A stretch of DNA of 9,661 nt from an archaeon (GCA_021786335.1 JAJYNM010000080.1:1-9661), one strand, 5' to 3'. Numbered from the stretch's first letter, positions 1 through 6,993 are shown. The notes: generated from the sequence alone by a model not told the origin. Program-made: numbers and translations.

Positions 1-211
1 GGTCGTCGACGTACTCCCGATATGACTTCCTCATCCTCTGCCAGAGGACGAGGAGTGCGATGTGCTGCCACTGGGTGAAGTCCCTCCTGGAGAACTTGGA
101 AGAGTAGAGCGGGACGCGCTGCCGCCGACAGACCTTGAAGACAGCCCTGACCATCCTTATGTAGCGGCTGACCCTCCTCCTCTCTTCGTCGTCGTCCCTC
201 GGATGCTTCAT
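1..211 (-). CDS. DDE transposase, N-terminal part (cut by window edge)
   Basis: Read on the minus strand from the ATG at 211-209, this frame stays open to base 1 and gives 70 residues with no stop. A basic N-terminal stretch (MKHPRDDDEERRR) is followed by a pattern that I recognise from archaeal IS4/IS5-like DDE transposases: 'LYSSKFSRRDFTQWQHIALL' and then 'RKSYREYVDD'. This is the N-terminal helical/DNA-binding region; the catalytic DDE residues would lie left of the window. An in-frame TAG lies 51 nt upstream of this ATG and there is no other good start between them, so the ATG choice is firm. AGG/CTC codon use matches the neighbouring helicase. The exact IS family is not certain. Any plus-strand reading here is a shadow of this gene. 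Confidence 0.75.
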   Translation of the reverse strand, partial: MKHPRDDDEERRRVSRYIRMVRAVFKVCRRQRVPLYSSKFSRRDFTQWQHIALLVLWQRMRKSYREYVDD

Positions 212-216
212 CCTAG

Positions 217-259
217 TCAGACGGAGGTCCGGGGGACGATGGCAAAACCACCCGTCTGA
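217..259. repeat. Inverted repeat upstream of the left-edge transposase
   Basis: TCAGACGG (217-224) is perfectly repeated in inverted form as CCGTCTGA (252-259), with 27 nt between. It lies just upstream of the minus-strand transposase ATG, so it would fold in the 5' leader or sit near the end of that element. A second, weaker pair is AGGAATC (260-266) and GATTCCT (302-308). Neither can be called the element's terminal repeat, because the other end lies outside the window. Confidence 0.35.
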
Positions 260-346
260 AGGAATCTAGAGCGTATCACGAAGAGAATCTCATTCAGATC
301 GGATTCCTGAAGAGAGGGTTTCTACAGAGCCAATGAGCTTCCCTGT

Positions 347-355
347 CTTAAATAT
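347..355 (+). promoter_or_regulatory. TATA box for the DEAD-box helicase gene
   Basis: CTTAAATAT fits the archaeal TATA consensus. Transcription should begin about 25 nt further on, near 375-380, which gives a leader of about 30 nt before the TTG at 411. This argues that the upstream ATGs at 333 and 354 lie in or before the promoter and are not used. Confidence 0.4.
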
Positions 356-410
356 GGGGGCCGGGGCCGCTCAGCAAAGTGTCAGAATATCACTCAGATG
401 GTGCCCGCCG

Positions 411-1631
411 TTGAGCGGCTTCGAGTCTTTCCCCCTGAGCCCTGCCATAAGGAAGGGGGTCGCCTCCTCAGGCTACGTAAGGCCCTTCCCCATCCAGGCC
501 CAGGCAATAGGCCCGCTCCTGGAAAGGAGGAATCTCATAGGCCAGGCCAAGGCCGGCTCGGGCAAGACCCTCGCCTTCGGCATCCCGCTAGTGCAGTCTG
601 TCGACACGTCCCAGGGGCGCGTCCAGGCTCTGGTGCTCGCACCCACGAGGGAGCTCGCGGTGCAGATAACCCTCGAACTCCAGAAGATCGGGTCCTACAC
701 GTCCGTGAGGGTGGTGACCGTTTATGGGGGGCAGTCGATGAACGTACAGCTGGACGCCCTAAGGAGGGGCGCCCACATAGTGGTCGGGACCCCCGGGCGG
801 ACCATCGATCATATCAAGAGAGGGACGCTCAGGCTCGACTCGGTCAGATTCGTGGTGCTCGACGAAGCCGACGTGATGCTCGACATGGGCTTCATTGACG
901 ACGTCGACTTCATACTCGACAAGACCCCAGCCAACAGGCAGACCGCCCTGTTCTCGGCGACGATGCCGAGGTCCATCGTCCAGCTCTCCCAGAGATACGT
1001 CCCGGACCCCGTCAGGGCGATGGTTGACCAGAACGAGCCCTCCGCCGAGACCCTGGAGCAGTTCTACGCAAGGGTGGAGAGGGACCAGAAGCTCGCGCTG
1101 CTCCTCGACATCCTCGAGAAAGAGAACCGCAAGAGCGCCGTGGTGTTCTGCAGGACGAGGTACGGCACCATCAGGCTGGCGAGGGAGCTCGAGCGGCGCT
1201 TCCTCAGCGTCGCCTCCCTGCACGGCGACCTCTCCCAGAGGCAGCGCGACCACTCCATGGGGCTCTTCAGGTCGGGCAAGGCGGACGTGCTGGTGGCCAC
1301 CGATGTAGCCAGCAGGGGCATCGACGTCCGCCAGGTGGACTGCGTGATCAACTACGACGTCCCCGAAGACCCCACGGTGTACTTCCACAGGGTGGGGAGG
1401 ACGGCCAGGGCCGGGGACCGTGGCCGGTCCTATACATTCGTGAGCTGGGACGAGGAAGGGGACTTCGCCCGCATCGCCGCCCTCGCTAAGGCGCCCATCA
1501 ACCCGCTGCGCGAGGAGGATGCGAGGAAGAAGCCGAGGCCATCTCTCTCCTCCAAGGGGGCTCGGCCCTGGAGGCACGGCCGCGGCGAGAGGCACCGGGG
1601 GAGACCGGGTCGCTGGCGGCGATATCGTTAA
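411..1631 (+). CDS. DEAD-box ATP-dependent RNA helicase
   Basis: This is an ATP-dependent RNA helicase that remodels RNA duplexes in the cytosol, likely in ribosome assembly or RNA turnover. All family motifs are visible. From the start at 411 (406 residues) they are: Q motif (FxSF then PFPIQAQAI, about 4-33), motif I AKAGSGKT (46-53), Ia PTRELAVQ (78-85), Ib TPGR (127-130), II DEAD (151-154), III SAT (182-184), IV VVFCRTR (244-250), V DVASRGID (298-305) and VI HRVGRTARAG (326-335). The C-terminus is a basic Arg/Gly-rich tail, a typical nonspecific RNA-binding extension. The frame opens at ATG 333, but the first 26 codons match nothing in the family and overlap a TATA box. The TTG at 411 begins right at the Q motif (MSGFESF), so I prefer it. 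The stop is TAA at 1629-1631. Confidence 0.93.
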   Translation: MSGFESFPLSPAIRKGVASSGYVRPFPIQAQAIGPLLERRNLIGQAKAGSGKTLAFGIPLVQSVDTSQGRVQALVLAPTRELAVQITLELQKIGSYTSVRVVTVYGGQSMNVQLDALRRGAHIVVGTPGRTIDHIKRGTLRLDSVRFVVLDEADVMLDMGFIDDVDFILDKTPANRQTALFSATMPRSIVQLSQRYVPDPVRAMVDQNEPSAETLEQFYARVERDQKLALLLDILEKENRKSAVVFCRTRYGTIRLARELERRFLSVASLHGDLSQRQRDHSMGLFRSGKADVLVATDVASRGIDVRQVDCVINYDVPEDPTVYFHRVGRTARAGDRGRSYTFVSWDEEGDFARIAALAKAPINPLREEDARKKPRPSLSSKGARPWRHGRGERHRGRPGRWRRYR

Positions 1632-1664
1632 TATCATCTGGCCGGTGGCGTGTGGTGAAACGCG

Positions 1665-1970
1665 TTGGGTAAGCGAAAGGTCCTCAGCGAGGCCAACCTG
1701 AAGGAGCTCGTCATGCCCCAGCAGGGGGAGATCCTCGGCAGGGCCATCAAGATGACAGGTGGGGACCAGGTGGTCGTGAAGTGCTCGGACGGCGTGACTA
1801 GGATGTGCAGGATCAGGGGGAAGCTGAAGCGGAGGATGTGGATACGCGAGGGGGACATAGTCCTTGTCGCGCCCTGGGACTTCGACAACAGCAAGGCCGA
1901 CATCCTCTGGCGGTACATCCAGGCGCACACCCAGTGGCTCGACGCCAACGGATACCTGAAGGGAATCTAG
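1665..1970 (+). CDS. eif1A: Archaeal translation initiation factor 1A (aIF1A)
   Basis: aIF1A binds the A site of the small ribosomal subunit and helps place initiator tRNA and mRNA; it is the homologue of eukaryotic eIF1A and bacterial IF1. At 101 residues it has the usual archaeal length. The start is TTG at 1665, because translation from it gives the family's conserved N-terminus MGKRK. The S1/IF1-type OB fold runs from about residue 19 to 88. It includes the near-invariant CRIRGKLKRRMWIREGD stretch (about 48-64), VLVAPWDF (66-73) and DILWRY (79-84), and the protein ends in the conserved GYL tail. The gene lies 33 nt after the helicase stop, so the two may be cotranscribed. A GTTAATATC stretch over the helicase stop could also serve as a TATA-like promoter, but this is weak. 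GC-rich codon use matches the helicase. Confidence 0.95.
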   Translation: MGKRKVLSEANLKELVMPQQGEILGRAIKMTGGDQVVVKCSDGVTRMCRIRGKLKRRMWIREGDIVLVAPWDFDNSKADILWRYIQAHTQWLDANGYLKGI

Positions 1971-2008
1971 ACCAGGAGCATCTACGCACCGTCTGAAGAG
2001 AAGCCGCC

Positions 2009-2305
2009 ATGGCAGATGCCTCGGACTGCGACGTCCTAGTGGTGGGAGCCGGGATTCTCGGCGTCGCCACCGCCTGCTGGCTCTCCGGGCTCTATGACTG
2101 CCGAATAGCCCTGATCGACCTCGCCAGGTCTGCGGGGGCCCACACCTCGGCCAGGAACACAGGCGTCATCCACCGGCCCTACTACCTGGACCCGGCGAAG
2201 AAGCGGGCGTTCGTCCGGACGGCGCTGCTCCCACACGGGCTCTGGAGGAAGCGTTCTCTATGCTTGACAGCCTCGCCCTGTTGTACAGCAAGACGCGCGC
2301 TATGA
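2009..2305 (+). pseudogene. FAD-dependent oxidoreductase (DAO-like), truncated after the FAD-binding N-terminus
   Basis: The first 80 or so residues are a clear FAD/NAD-binding Rossmann start: VLVVGAGILGVATAxWL with the GxGxxG dinucleotide loop (GAGILG, residues 13-18) and an acidic residue at the end of strand 2 (ALID, Asp37). Next comes a DAO/L-2-hydroxyglutarate-oxidase-like segment, 'ARNTGVIHRPYYLDPAKKR'. Such enzymes are usually about 350-400 residues, but here homology ends near LWRK (about base 2250). The last 18 codons (RSLCLTASPCC...) are unlike the family, and the frame stops at 2303-2305. No continuation appears in the other plus-strand frames. The gene is therefore a 5' remnant cut by a rearrangement, with a transposase fragment next to the break. 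It starts 38 nt after aIF1A and shares its GC-rich codon use, so it likely belonged to the same core region. Confidence 0.75.
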
Positions 2306-2308
2306 TAT

Positions 2309-2668
2309 ATGTCTGGCCTGTTGGTAAGTCGTGTAGATGATTCCCATCTCCCCTGCATGCGGAGACATTACCTCGTTGACGGAAGGCCTGGTATCATGGG
2401 CCCGGGCGGGTACGGCCTGAAGCGGCTCCACATAACCTTCGGGGAGAGGAACTCCACGGAGAGGCTCTTCAGGACACTCAAGGAGAGGACGAGGCGGTTC
2501 TACAACGACATCTCCTCTCACAGGCTGGAGAACCTGAAGTCGTTCATGAGCCTCTTCATGACGTGGTACAACCACCATAGGAAGCGTCAGGAACTGGGGA
2601 GGATACCCCTGGAGGCGATGTTACCGTATGGTATCCTCTTATGCCTTTGTTTTTATAACCGGGAGTAA
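2309..2668 (+). pseudogene. C-terminal fragment of a DDE (IS6/IS240-like) transposase
   Basis: The clear part begins near base 2366 with 'YLVDGRPGI' and continues through 'GLKRLHITFGERNSTERLF', 'LKERTRRFYN' and 'FMTWYNHHRKRQELGRIPLE'. These match the end of the DDE catalytic core of IS6/IS240-like (rve-fold) transposases. Asp24 would be the second catalytic Asp and Glu51 (NSTER) the catalytic Glu. The HTH domain and first Asp are missing, so the protein cannot be active. The first 20 or so codons and the last 15 (from LPYGILL) do not look like transposase; the 3' end runs into the TATA box of the next gene. Together with the broken oxidoreductase upstream it marks an old insertion or deletion junction. 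Confidence 0.75.
2650..2658 (+). promoter_or_regulatory. TATA box for the MoxR/DUF58 operon (leaderless)
   Basis: TTTTTATAA is a strong archaeal TATA box. Its centre is about 27 nt before the ATG at 2681, the spacing expected between box and transcription start, so the operon mRNA probably starts at or next to the ATG and is leaderless. The box lies in the last codons of the transposase fragment, so the operon's promoter is at the mobile-element junction. Confidence 0.65.
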
Positions 2669-2680
2669 TCTGGTTTCCTC

Positions 2681-3541
2681 ATGAACAAGGCATTGAGCGT
2701 CGGGTTGCTCGCGACTATTGTTGTTGCCCTTCCCTGGCTCACTGTTTCTGTTGCTGCTAACCTGCAGGCATATCCGCCTCCCGTTCCGACTCGCATCGGC
2801 AACTGGTGCGCCGGAGCTAGTTGTCCAACATCCGTGACGAGTTTGTCTCCCATAACGGGCCAGGCGAATCCCGCATTGTTCCAGCTAGCTCTGCTCGCCG
2901 TTGCTGCCATATTCTTAGGGGTGAGTTACTATGCGTGGCGAAAGGGAGTCCGCAGCGGGCAGGACAGCCTATGGAACCTTCCGGCACTGCTAGTAGCCTT
3001 CGGATTATTCTATGTCTTTCTCATTGCATCATCTTTTCTTCAGGGCTACTCGTTCCCCGGGTCCGGGGTGATTTGGGCAAGTTCTTTCCCACTTTCATAC
3101 CTGTCGACCTCCCTGGTTGTTATTGCGGGTGGTATCAGTGCGATGTGGATTCTCAGTCGGTCAGGAAGGACCCGCACTCTGCGAGCGCCCCCGGCCGCTG
3201 AGAGGAGTATTCAGACGACAGTGGCGGTATTACAAAAAGCAATAGATTCCTTGAGAAGAGGAGGCGCTCCTCGCTTGGTCATAATAAACTGTTACAGGTC
3301 GATGGAGGAGCTCCTCCAGGAAGGCGGTGTCATCAATGCCCCGTCGATGACGGTACGCGAGTTCGAGACAGCAAGCCGGGAAGCGTTCTCAATCGAATCA
3401 GGCCCGATTCATAGGCTTACCACCCTCTTCGAAAGAGCGAGATACAGCGAAGAGGAAATTGACGCGCCGCAAGCAGCCGATGCCGAGGCCGTACTTTCCG
3501 AGTTGAGGGAAGGGATGGGTAAGGTGCTCATGGCAAAGTGA
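2681..3541 (+). CDS. Membrane protein with C-terminal DUF4129 domain
   Basis: This 286-residue protein has about four predicted membrane segments (roughly residues 7-25, 66-86, 100-120 and 139-158). A soluble C-terminal domain at about 185-278 looks like DUF4129: 'CYRSMEELLQEGGV', then 'TVREF', then the typical 'LTTLFERARYS' and an acidic helical end. DUF4129 proteins are regular partners of MoxR/DUF58 genes, and their exact role is unknown. The loop between TM1 and TM2 carries Cys43 and Cys48, which could form a disulfide outside the cell. The N-terminal hydrophobic segment could also act as a signal anchor. The start ATG is fixed by the TATA box 27 nt upstream. The stop overlaps the next start by 3 nt (GTGA), showing translational coupling. 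Confidence 0.75.
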   Translation: MNKALSVGLLATIVVALPWLTVSVAANLQAYPPPVPTRIGNWCAGASCPTSVTSLSPITGQANPALFQLALLAVAAIFLGVSYYAWRKGVRSGQDSLWNLPALLVAFGLFYVFLIASSFLQGYSFPGSGVIWASSFPLSYLSTSLVVIAGGISAMWILSRSGRTRTLRAPPAAERSIQTTVAVLQKAIDSLRRGGAPRLVIINCYRSMEELLQEGGVINAPSMTVREFETASREAFSIESGPIHRLTTLFERARYSEEEIDAPQAADAEAVLSELREGMGKVLMAK

Positions 3542-3957
3542 AGTCCCGCAATATCCTTGGGTATATCATGGCCGCGCTGTTGGTCGTCGTTACGGTAGTC
3601 GGTCTGCGCGTTCCATATGAAACCGCAGTGGCCGCCGCGTCAGGCCTCGGAATTATTCTCGCGTTGCATTCTATATTATCAGGGACTCCGGTGCGCCCCT
3701 GGGTCTCCTCTCGGCACGAAGTGACCCCTGCCCCTGGACCGGTTGTGTTGCTCGTCGCCGGCATAAACAAAGCTAGGAAGGGGTCTTATTTTTCTCAAGC
3801 CCAAGTAGCACGTATCCTCCGTGCGGCCAAGCCGCGATGGACAAGCGAATCTGTATCCAAGGAGATTCTTGAACCGCCCAAGGAAGGCCACAGGTTGAAG
3901 GGGGATGAGTACGTGTCAAATCTTCGGGCTGTGATTGAGGTGTTGAAGGACGACTGA
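3538..3957 (+). CDS. Small membrane protein in a MoxR/DUF58 operon, unknown function
   Basis: I do not recognise this 139-residue protein as a named family. It has two close hydrophobic segments (about residues 8-24 and 29-47) forming a membrane hairpin, a proline-rich linker, and a soluble C-terminal part of about 60 residues. That part contains 'GSYFSQAQVARILRAA' and 'GDEYVSNLRAVIEVL', helical stretches that could bind a partner such as the MoxR ATPase encoded next. The start is GTG at 3538, overlapping the previous stop in GTGA; an AAGGTG about 12 nt upstream may help initiation. Its tight placement between the DUF4129 and MoxR genes says it is a component of the same membrane complex; its role beyond that is unknown. 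Confidence 0.65.
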   Translation: MKSRNILGYIMAALLVVVTVVGLRVPYETAVAAASGLGIILALHSILSGTPVRPWVSSRHEVTPAPGPVVLLVAGINKARKGSYFSQAQVARILRAAKPRWTSESVSKEILEPPKEGHRLKGDEYVSNLRAVIEVLKDD

Positions 3958-3961
3958 AGAG

Positions 3962-4909
3962 ATGTCTGCGGAGGCCGAAGCTGTTCACCAGCGTATCATT
4001 ACCGAAGTATCGAAGGCGATCATCGGCAAACGAGACGTGCTTGACTTGCTGCTCCTTGCGGTGGTCGCCGGCGGGCACGTTCTCATTGAAGACTTTCCTG
4101 GGCTTGCGAAGACCCTGATGGCGAAGTCGTTCGCATCCGCGCTTGGGCTCGGGTTCAGGAGAATACAGTTCACTCCTGATTTGCTTCCTGCAGACGTGAC
4201 GGGGAGTTACGTGCTTGATCCTAGAAGTTCGAAGTTTGGGCTGAGGAAGGGGCCCGTGTTCACCAACATCCTCCTGGCAGACGAAATCAACAGGGCTCCT
4301 CCCAGGACTCAATCTGCTCTGCTTGAAGCGATGCAGGAGAAGCAGGTCACGATAGAAGGCGAAACCTTGAAGATGGACGACCCCTTCGTGGTGATAGCAA
4401 CTCAGAATCCAATTGAATACGAGGGAACATATCCTCTCCCGGAAGCCCAGCTTGACCGCTTTCTGATGAAGCTGGGCGTGGGCTATCCGGAAGCAGTAGA
4501 GGAACGTGAAATCCTGAAGAGACGGGACCGGGCTATGTCGGACGACATCGAAGTCAATCCGGTGACAAAACCCGAAGGCATACGAATGATGAAGCGGGAG
4601 ATTGAGAGTATCCATCTGGAGGATGTGCTCGAAGACTACATCGTCGGGATAGTGCGTGCCACCCGCGAACACAAGGACGTGGACGTGGGCGCCAGCCCCA
4701 GGGGATCGCTGGCCCTGATGAAGCTTTCGAAGGGCAAAGCCTTTCTTGATGGGAGAGGTTACGTCGTTCCGGACGACGTCAAGTCAATCGCCGTTCCGGC
4801 CTTGAGTCACAGGTTAGTGCTGAAAGCCGAAGGGTGGATGAAGGGGAAGCGACCCGAAGCCGTCGTCGAAGAGGCGCTACGCTCTGTGCCTGTCCCCAAG
4901 GTCGACTGA
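3962..4909 (+). CDS. MoxR-family AAA+ ATPase
   Basis: This is a MoxR-type AAA+ chaperone ATPase of 315 residues, normal for the family. Visible motifs are a variant Walker A EDFPGLAKT (43-51), as in many archaeal MoxR proteins; pre-Walker B region 'FTPDLLPADVTGSY' (70-83); Walker B ILLADEINRAPP (103-114); sensor 1 ATQNP (146-150); the MoxR signature EGTYPLPEAQLDRF with the likely arginine finger Arg166; and sensor 2 GASPRGS with Arg247. MoxR proteins use ATP to mature or activate partner complexes, often with DUF58/VWA proteins, and the DUF58 gene follows 4 nt after the stop. The start ATG lies 4 nt after the previous stop, and the genes are evidently cotranscribed. The protein is likely cytosolic, acting at the membrane. 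Confidence 0.93.
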   Translation: MSAEAEAVHQRIITEVSKAIIGKRDVLDLLLLAVVAGGHVLIEDFPGLAKTLMAKSFASALGLGFRRIQFTPDLLPADVTGSYVLDPRSSKFGLRKGPVFTNILLADEINRAPPRTQSALLEAMQEKQVTIEGETLKMDDPFVVIATQNPIEYEGTYPLPEAQLDRFLMKLGVGYPEAVEEREILKRRDRAMSDDIEVNPVTKPEGIRMMKREIESIHLEDVLEDYIVGIVRATREHKDVDVGASPRGSLALMKLSKGKAFLDGRGYVVPDDVKSIAVPALSHRLVLKAEGWMKGKRPEAVVEEALRSVPVPKVD

Positions 4910-4913
4910 CCAG

Positions 4914-6194
4914 TTGCTTTCCCGCAAGTTCGGCCTGTTGATGGCTTTCGGGATATGGACTTTCGTGTTGGGGTTGCTGCTTGGCAACACTGCGCTTATC
5001 CTCTCCATTGTGCCCGTGGGATTGTACCTCGCGCTCAGCTTGCTCGTTTCACGTCCTCACCTTGGGGTTACTGTGAATCGGGTCCTCCCAGAGGGCCAGA
5101 TCTATGAGGGCGAGGAGGTGCGAGTCTCCCTTGCAGTAACGAACAAAGGAACGTCTGTCGACCTAGAGCTTGTCGATCTGTTGCCGCAGGGGGTCGAGGT
5201 CACAAAGGGGACTAATCACGTCTTCGCCGCTCTGAATGAGGGGGATCGGCGGAGCTTCTTCTATTCTTTCACTCCTCGACTATTCGGCGCATACACTTTG
5301 GGTCCGATAAGGATCAGGACCACTGATCGGTCGTCGGCAAGGTATGAGGAGACAATGATGGGATCCTTCGGCTCCTTGAGGGTATATCCAGAGGTCAAGT
5401 ATCTGAATCGGGTCGAGTTGCGACACCCCCACCCTCGCAACTGGCCGGGCGAGACAGTGACGCGGCGGCCGCGACAGGGGCTGGAATTCTACGGGATAAA
5501 GGAGCATAGCCCTGATGAGCCATTCCGACGTATTAACTGGAAGGCCACCAGCCGAAGCGGCCGTCTCATGGTGAACCAGTACATGGACGAAGCAGGGGGG
5601 GAAATTTTGGTCGTACTGGATTCTCGGTCGATTTCGAGAGTCGGCGTACATCCAGACACAACGGAAGCATATTCAGTGCGCGCCGCGGCTGCCCTTTCCT
5701 ACCGCCTTCTTAGGGACAAGAACAGGGTAGGTCTCCTCGGAGTTGGGCGACATCTGATCAAAGTTCCTGTGGGATCTGGGAGGCGCCATTTCGAGAAGAT
5801 GATGATTGGTTTGGTGTCCACAGAAACGACTACCACCGATGAATGGGGTCTCGATATCGCCCCGTATTACATTTCACTCTTTTTTTCGCGAATGGTCCAA
5901 ATCATCTTGGTTTCCCCTGTTGTCGACGGCATGCCCATTGCCTTCGTCTCGGACTTGGCACACCGGGGATACAACGTGCTCGTGCTTTCTCCTTCACCAG
6001 TGCAGCTGGATGTTGTCAATGGAGGGGACGCTCATACGGTGAGCCTCGCTAGGGAACTCGCAACAATCGACAGGAACCAAAGGCTTTCAACCATGAGATC
6101 GCACGCTCACGTGATCGACTGGGACCCATCGACCTCCTTGAAGGATGCCCTTGAAGGACTGAGAGTATCATGGCGATTGCGAAGGCTCGCATAG
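4914..6194 (+). CDS. DUF58 domain membrane protein
   Basis: The protein has 426 residues. Two N-terminal membrane segments (about 5-23 and 27-45) are followed by a beta-rich region (about 50-160) with a CARDB-like pattern of strands: 'YEGEEVRVSLAVTNKG' and 'LFGAYTLGPIRIR'. Then comes the DUF58 signature at about 189-226 (GLEFYGIKEHSPDEPFRRIN followed by WKATSRSG and LMVNQY). A VWA-like fold follows, beginning at ILVVLDSRS (231-239). DUF58 proteins are the standard partners of MoxR ATPases. The start is TTG at 4914, four bases after the moxR stop; an in-frame ATG at 4941 would cut into the first membrane segment. The usual acidic 'PGD' of the signature reads 'PDE', a small deviation. The 3' end overlaps the next gene by 25 nt. 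Confidence 0.9.
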   Translation: MLSRKFGLLMAFGIWTFVLGLLLGNTALILSIVPVGLYLALSLLVSRPHLGVTVNRVLPEGQIYEGEEVRVSLAVTNKGTSVDLELVDLLPQGVEVTKGTNHVFAALNEGDRRSFFYSFTPRLFGAYTLGPIRIRTTDRSSARYEETMMGSFGSLRVYPEVKYLNRVELRHPHPRNWPGETVTRRPRQGLEFYGIKEHSPDEPFRRINWKATSRSGRLMVNQYMDEAGGEILVVLDSRSISRVGVHPDTTEAYSVRAAAALSYRLLRDKNRVGLLGVGRHLIKVPVGSGRRHFEKMMIGLVSTETTTTDEWGLDIAPYYISLFFSRMVQIILVSPVVDGMPIAFVSDLAHRGYNVLVLSPSPVQLDVVNGGDAHTVSLARELATIDRNQRLSTMRSHAHVIDWDPSTSLKDALEGLRVSWRLRRLA

Positions 6195-6736
6195 ATTCCC
6201 TGTTGCTGCTGCGGCTTTCCGGGATCGGGGGGTTCGCCGCCCTGTCGTTTGCGGTCTATCTTATCTCAGAGGGGGAATCGATGGCGCCTATCCTCGTCCT
6301 TGGCATGTCGCTGAGCTATGGAGTGTTGGTGACTGGAATAGTAACCAGGCGACCTGATTTCGAAGTCTTGGCCTGGTTGATGCTTGGCTCAGAGTTGCTC
6401 TTGATTGTTGCTGGGTATGAAGATAGTTCATACCTCTTGGTGGCGGTAGGGGCCCTTGCGGTGGTAGCTTTAGCAGACTTCGAGCATTCGGTTGCCATGC
6501 TGCATCCTCAAGGCGGCGAGGCCATCGACGGTTATCAGGAATCTGCTCGCCGGGACCTCCTACGTAGAAGAGCAGCGAAGATAGGTCTGGTGGCAGGAGG
6601 ATCCTTGACGATGACTGTCCTCGGCGTCAGCCTAGCACCTCCGCTTATCCTTTCGGGCGAGAGTGCCGCGGTTGTAGGCGTCCTAGCGGTTGTCGTGATC
6701 TTACTTGTTGTGCTGACGGTTCGTCTGGAACACTGA
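6170..6736 (+). CDS. Multi-spanning membrane protein, last gene of MoxR/DUF58 operon
   Basis: This 188-residue hydrophobic protein has about six predicted membrane helices (roughly 14-32, 38-57, 64-82, 88-104, 137-157, 165-184). A short charged loop sits between helices 4 and 5 (about 105-136) with a basic RRDLLRRRAAK motif, which likely faces the cytosol. No enzyme motif is visible and I cannot assign a family. The ATG at 6170 lies inside the DUF58 gene (25-nt overlap), so it is translationally coupled to it. Position and membrane character suggest a membrane subunit of the same MoxR/DUF58 assembly. No poly-T stretch, the typical archaeal terminator, follows the stop closely. Confidence 0.7.
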   Translation: MAIAKARIDSLLLLRLSGIGGFAALSFAVYLISEGESMAPILVLGMSLSYGVLVTGIVTRRPDFEVLAWLMLGSELLLIVAGYEDSSYLLVAVGALAVVALADFEHSVAMLHPQGGEAIDGYQESARRDLLRRRAAKIGLVAGGSLTMTVLGVSLAPPLILSGESAAVVGVLAVVVILLVVLTVRLEH

Positions 6737-6816
6737 AATCTGTCTCACTGTGGATGGATAGTCTGTCGCAGTTTGCCGGACCTCCAATCTTGGCATGAGG
6801 TAGGAGTTCGCTATCA

Positions 6817-6993
6817 TCACGGAGATAAGAGGTACTCGATGCCGTCATTGATGACCTTGTACCAATGACGGCTTTGCTCAAGCTTCTTGGCTCCCCAAAC
6901 GGCTAGTTCTCGGATATCTAGAACTTTAAAATGCACCCATCTCACCAGAGTCTGACCAATGAATCCCGAAGTCACAAATCGCAGGGATGCCAA
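6817..6993 (-). CDS. Possible small or remnant gene, unknown function
   Basis: The minus strand carries an open frame from 7080 down to the TGA at 6819-6817 with no ATG. From the TTG at 6993 it encodes 58 residues that look protein-like: 'VTSGFIGQTLVRWVHFKVLD', then 'VWGAKKLEQSRHWYKVINDG', ending EYLLSP. An AAAGGGGG stretch 2-10 nt before the TTG could be a strong ribosome-binding site. Codons upstream of the TTG also read plausibly (KWYFQLLLEKGA), so it may instead be the C-terminal remnant of a longer gene whose 5' part was replaced by the E1-like gene. It converges on the MoxR operon and is divergent from the E1-like gene. No family is recognised. It conflicts with the plus-strand promoter and mini-ORF described in the same stretch; at least one reading is likely wrong. 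Confidence 0.35.
   Translation of the reverse strand: MASLRFVTSGFIGQTLVRWVHFKVLDIRELAVWGAKKLEQSRHWYKVINDGIEYLLSP
6841..6872. repeat. Perfect 10-bp inverted repeat (hairpin)
   Basis: GCCGTCATTG (6841-6850) and CAATGACGGC (6863-6872) are exact inverted copies separated by 12 nt. The RNA would form a stable stem-loop on either strand. It lies 104 nt after the last MoxR-operon stop and about 50 nt before the TATA box at 6924. It could protect or end the operon transcript, or be a protein-binding site. No T-run follows, so it is not a typical intrinsic terminator. Confidence 0.6.
6924..6932 (+). promoter_or_regulatory. TATA box upstream of the E1-like gene
   Basis: CTTTAAAAT fits the archaeal TATA consensus. 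Transcription would start near 6953-6957, giving a leaderless mini-ORF at ATG 6959 or a leader of about 70 nt for the TTG at 7028. Just upstream, GTTCT (6906-6910) and AGAAC (6920-6924) form a short inverted repeat touching the TATA box, a possible repressor site. The same bases can encode 'HFKVL' in the minus-strand frame, so a chance match is possible. Confidence 0.45.

Noticed and set aside
62..259. Plus-strand 65-codon ORF at the left edge
   Set aside because: It is antisense to the recognisable transposase N-terminus and is Pro-rich without any motif.
759..1928. Long minus-strand ORF (389 codons) opposite helicase and aIF1A
   Set aside because: It is a shadow: low-complexity Pro/His/Arg/Val composition, while the plus strand encodes two unmistakable proteins.
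3773..4672. Minus-strand 299-codon ORF opposite moxR
   Set aside because: The plus strand has all MoxR motifs in the overlapping stretch; the minus translation has no domain logic.
6865..6906. 13-codon ORF ending Pro-Asn-Gly as a candidate MccA-like peptide
   Set aside because: It lies before the TATA box, overlaps the hairpin and ends in Gly rather than Asn; short ORFs like this are frequent by chance.
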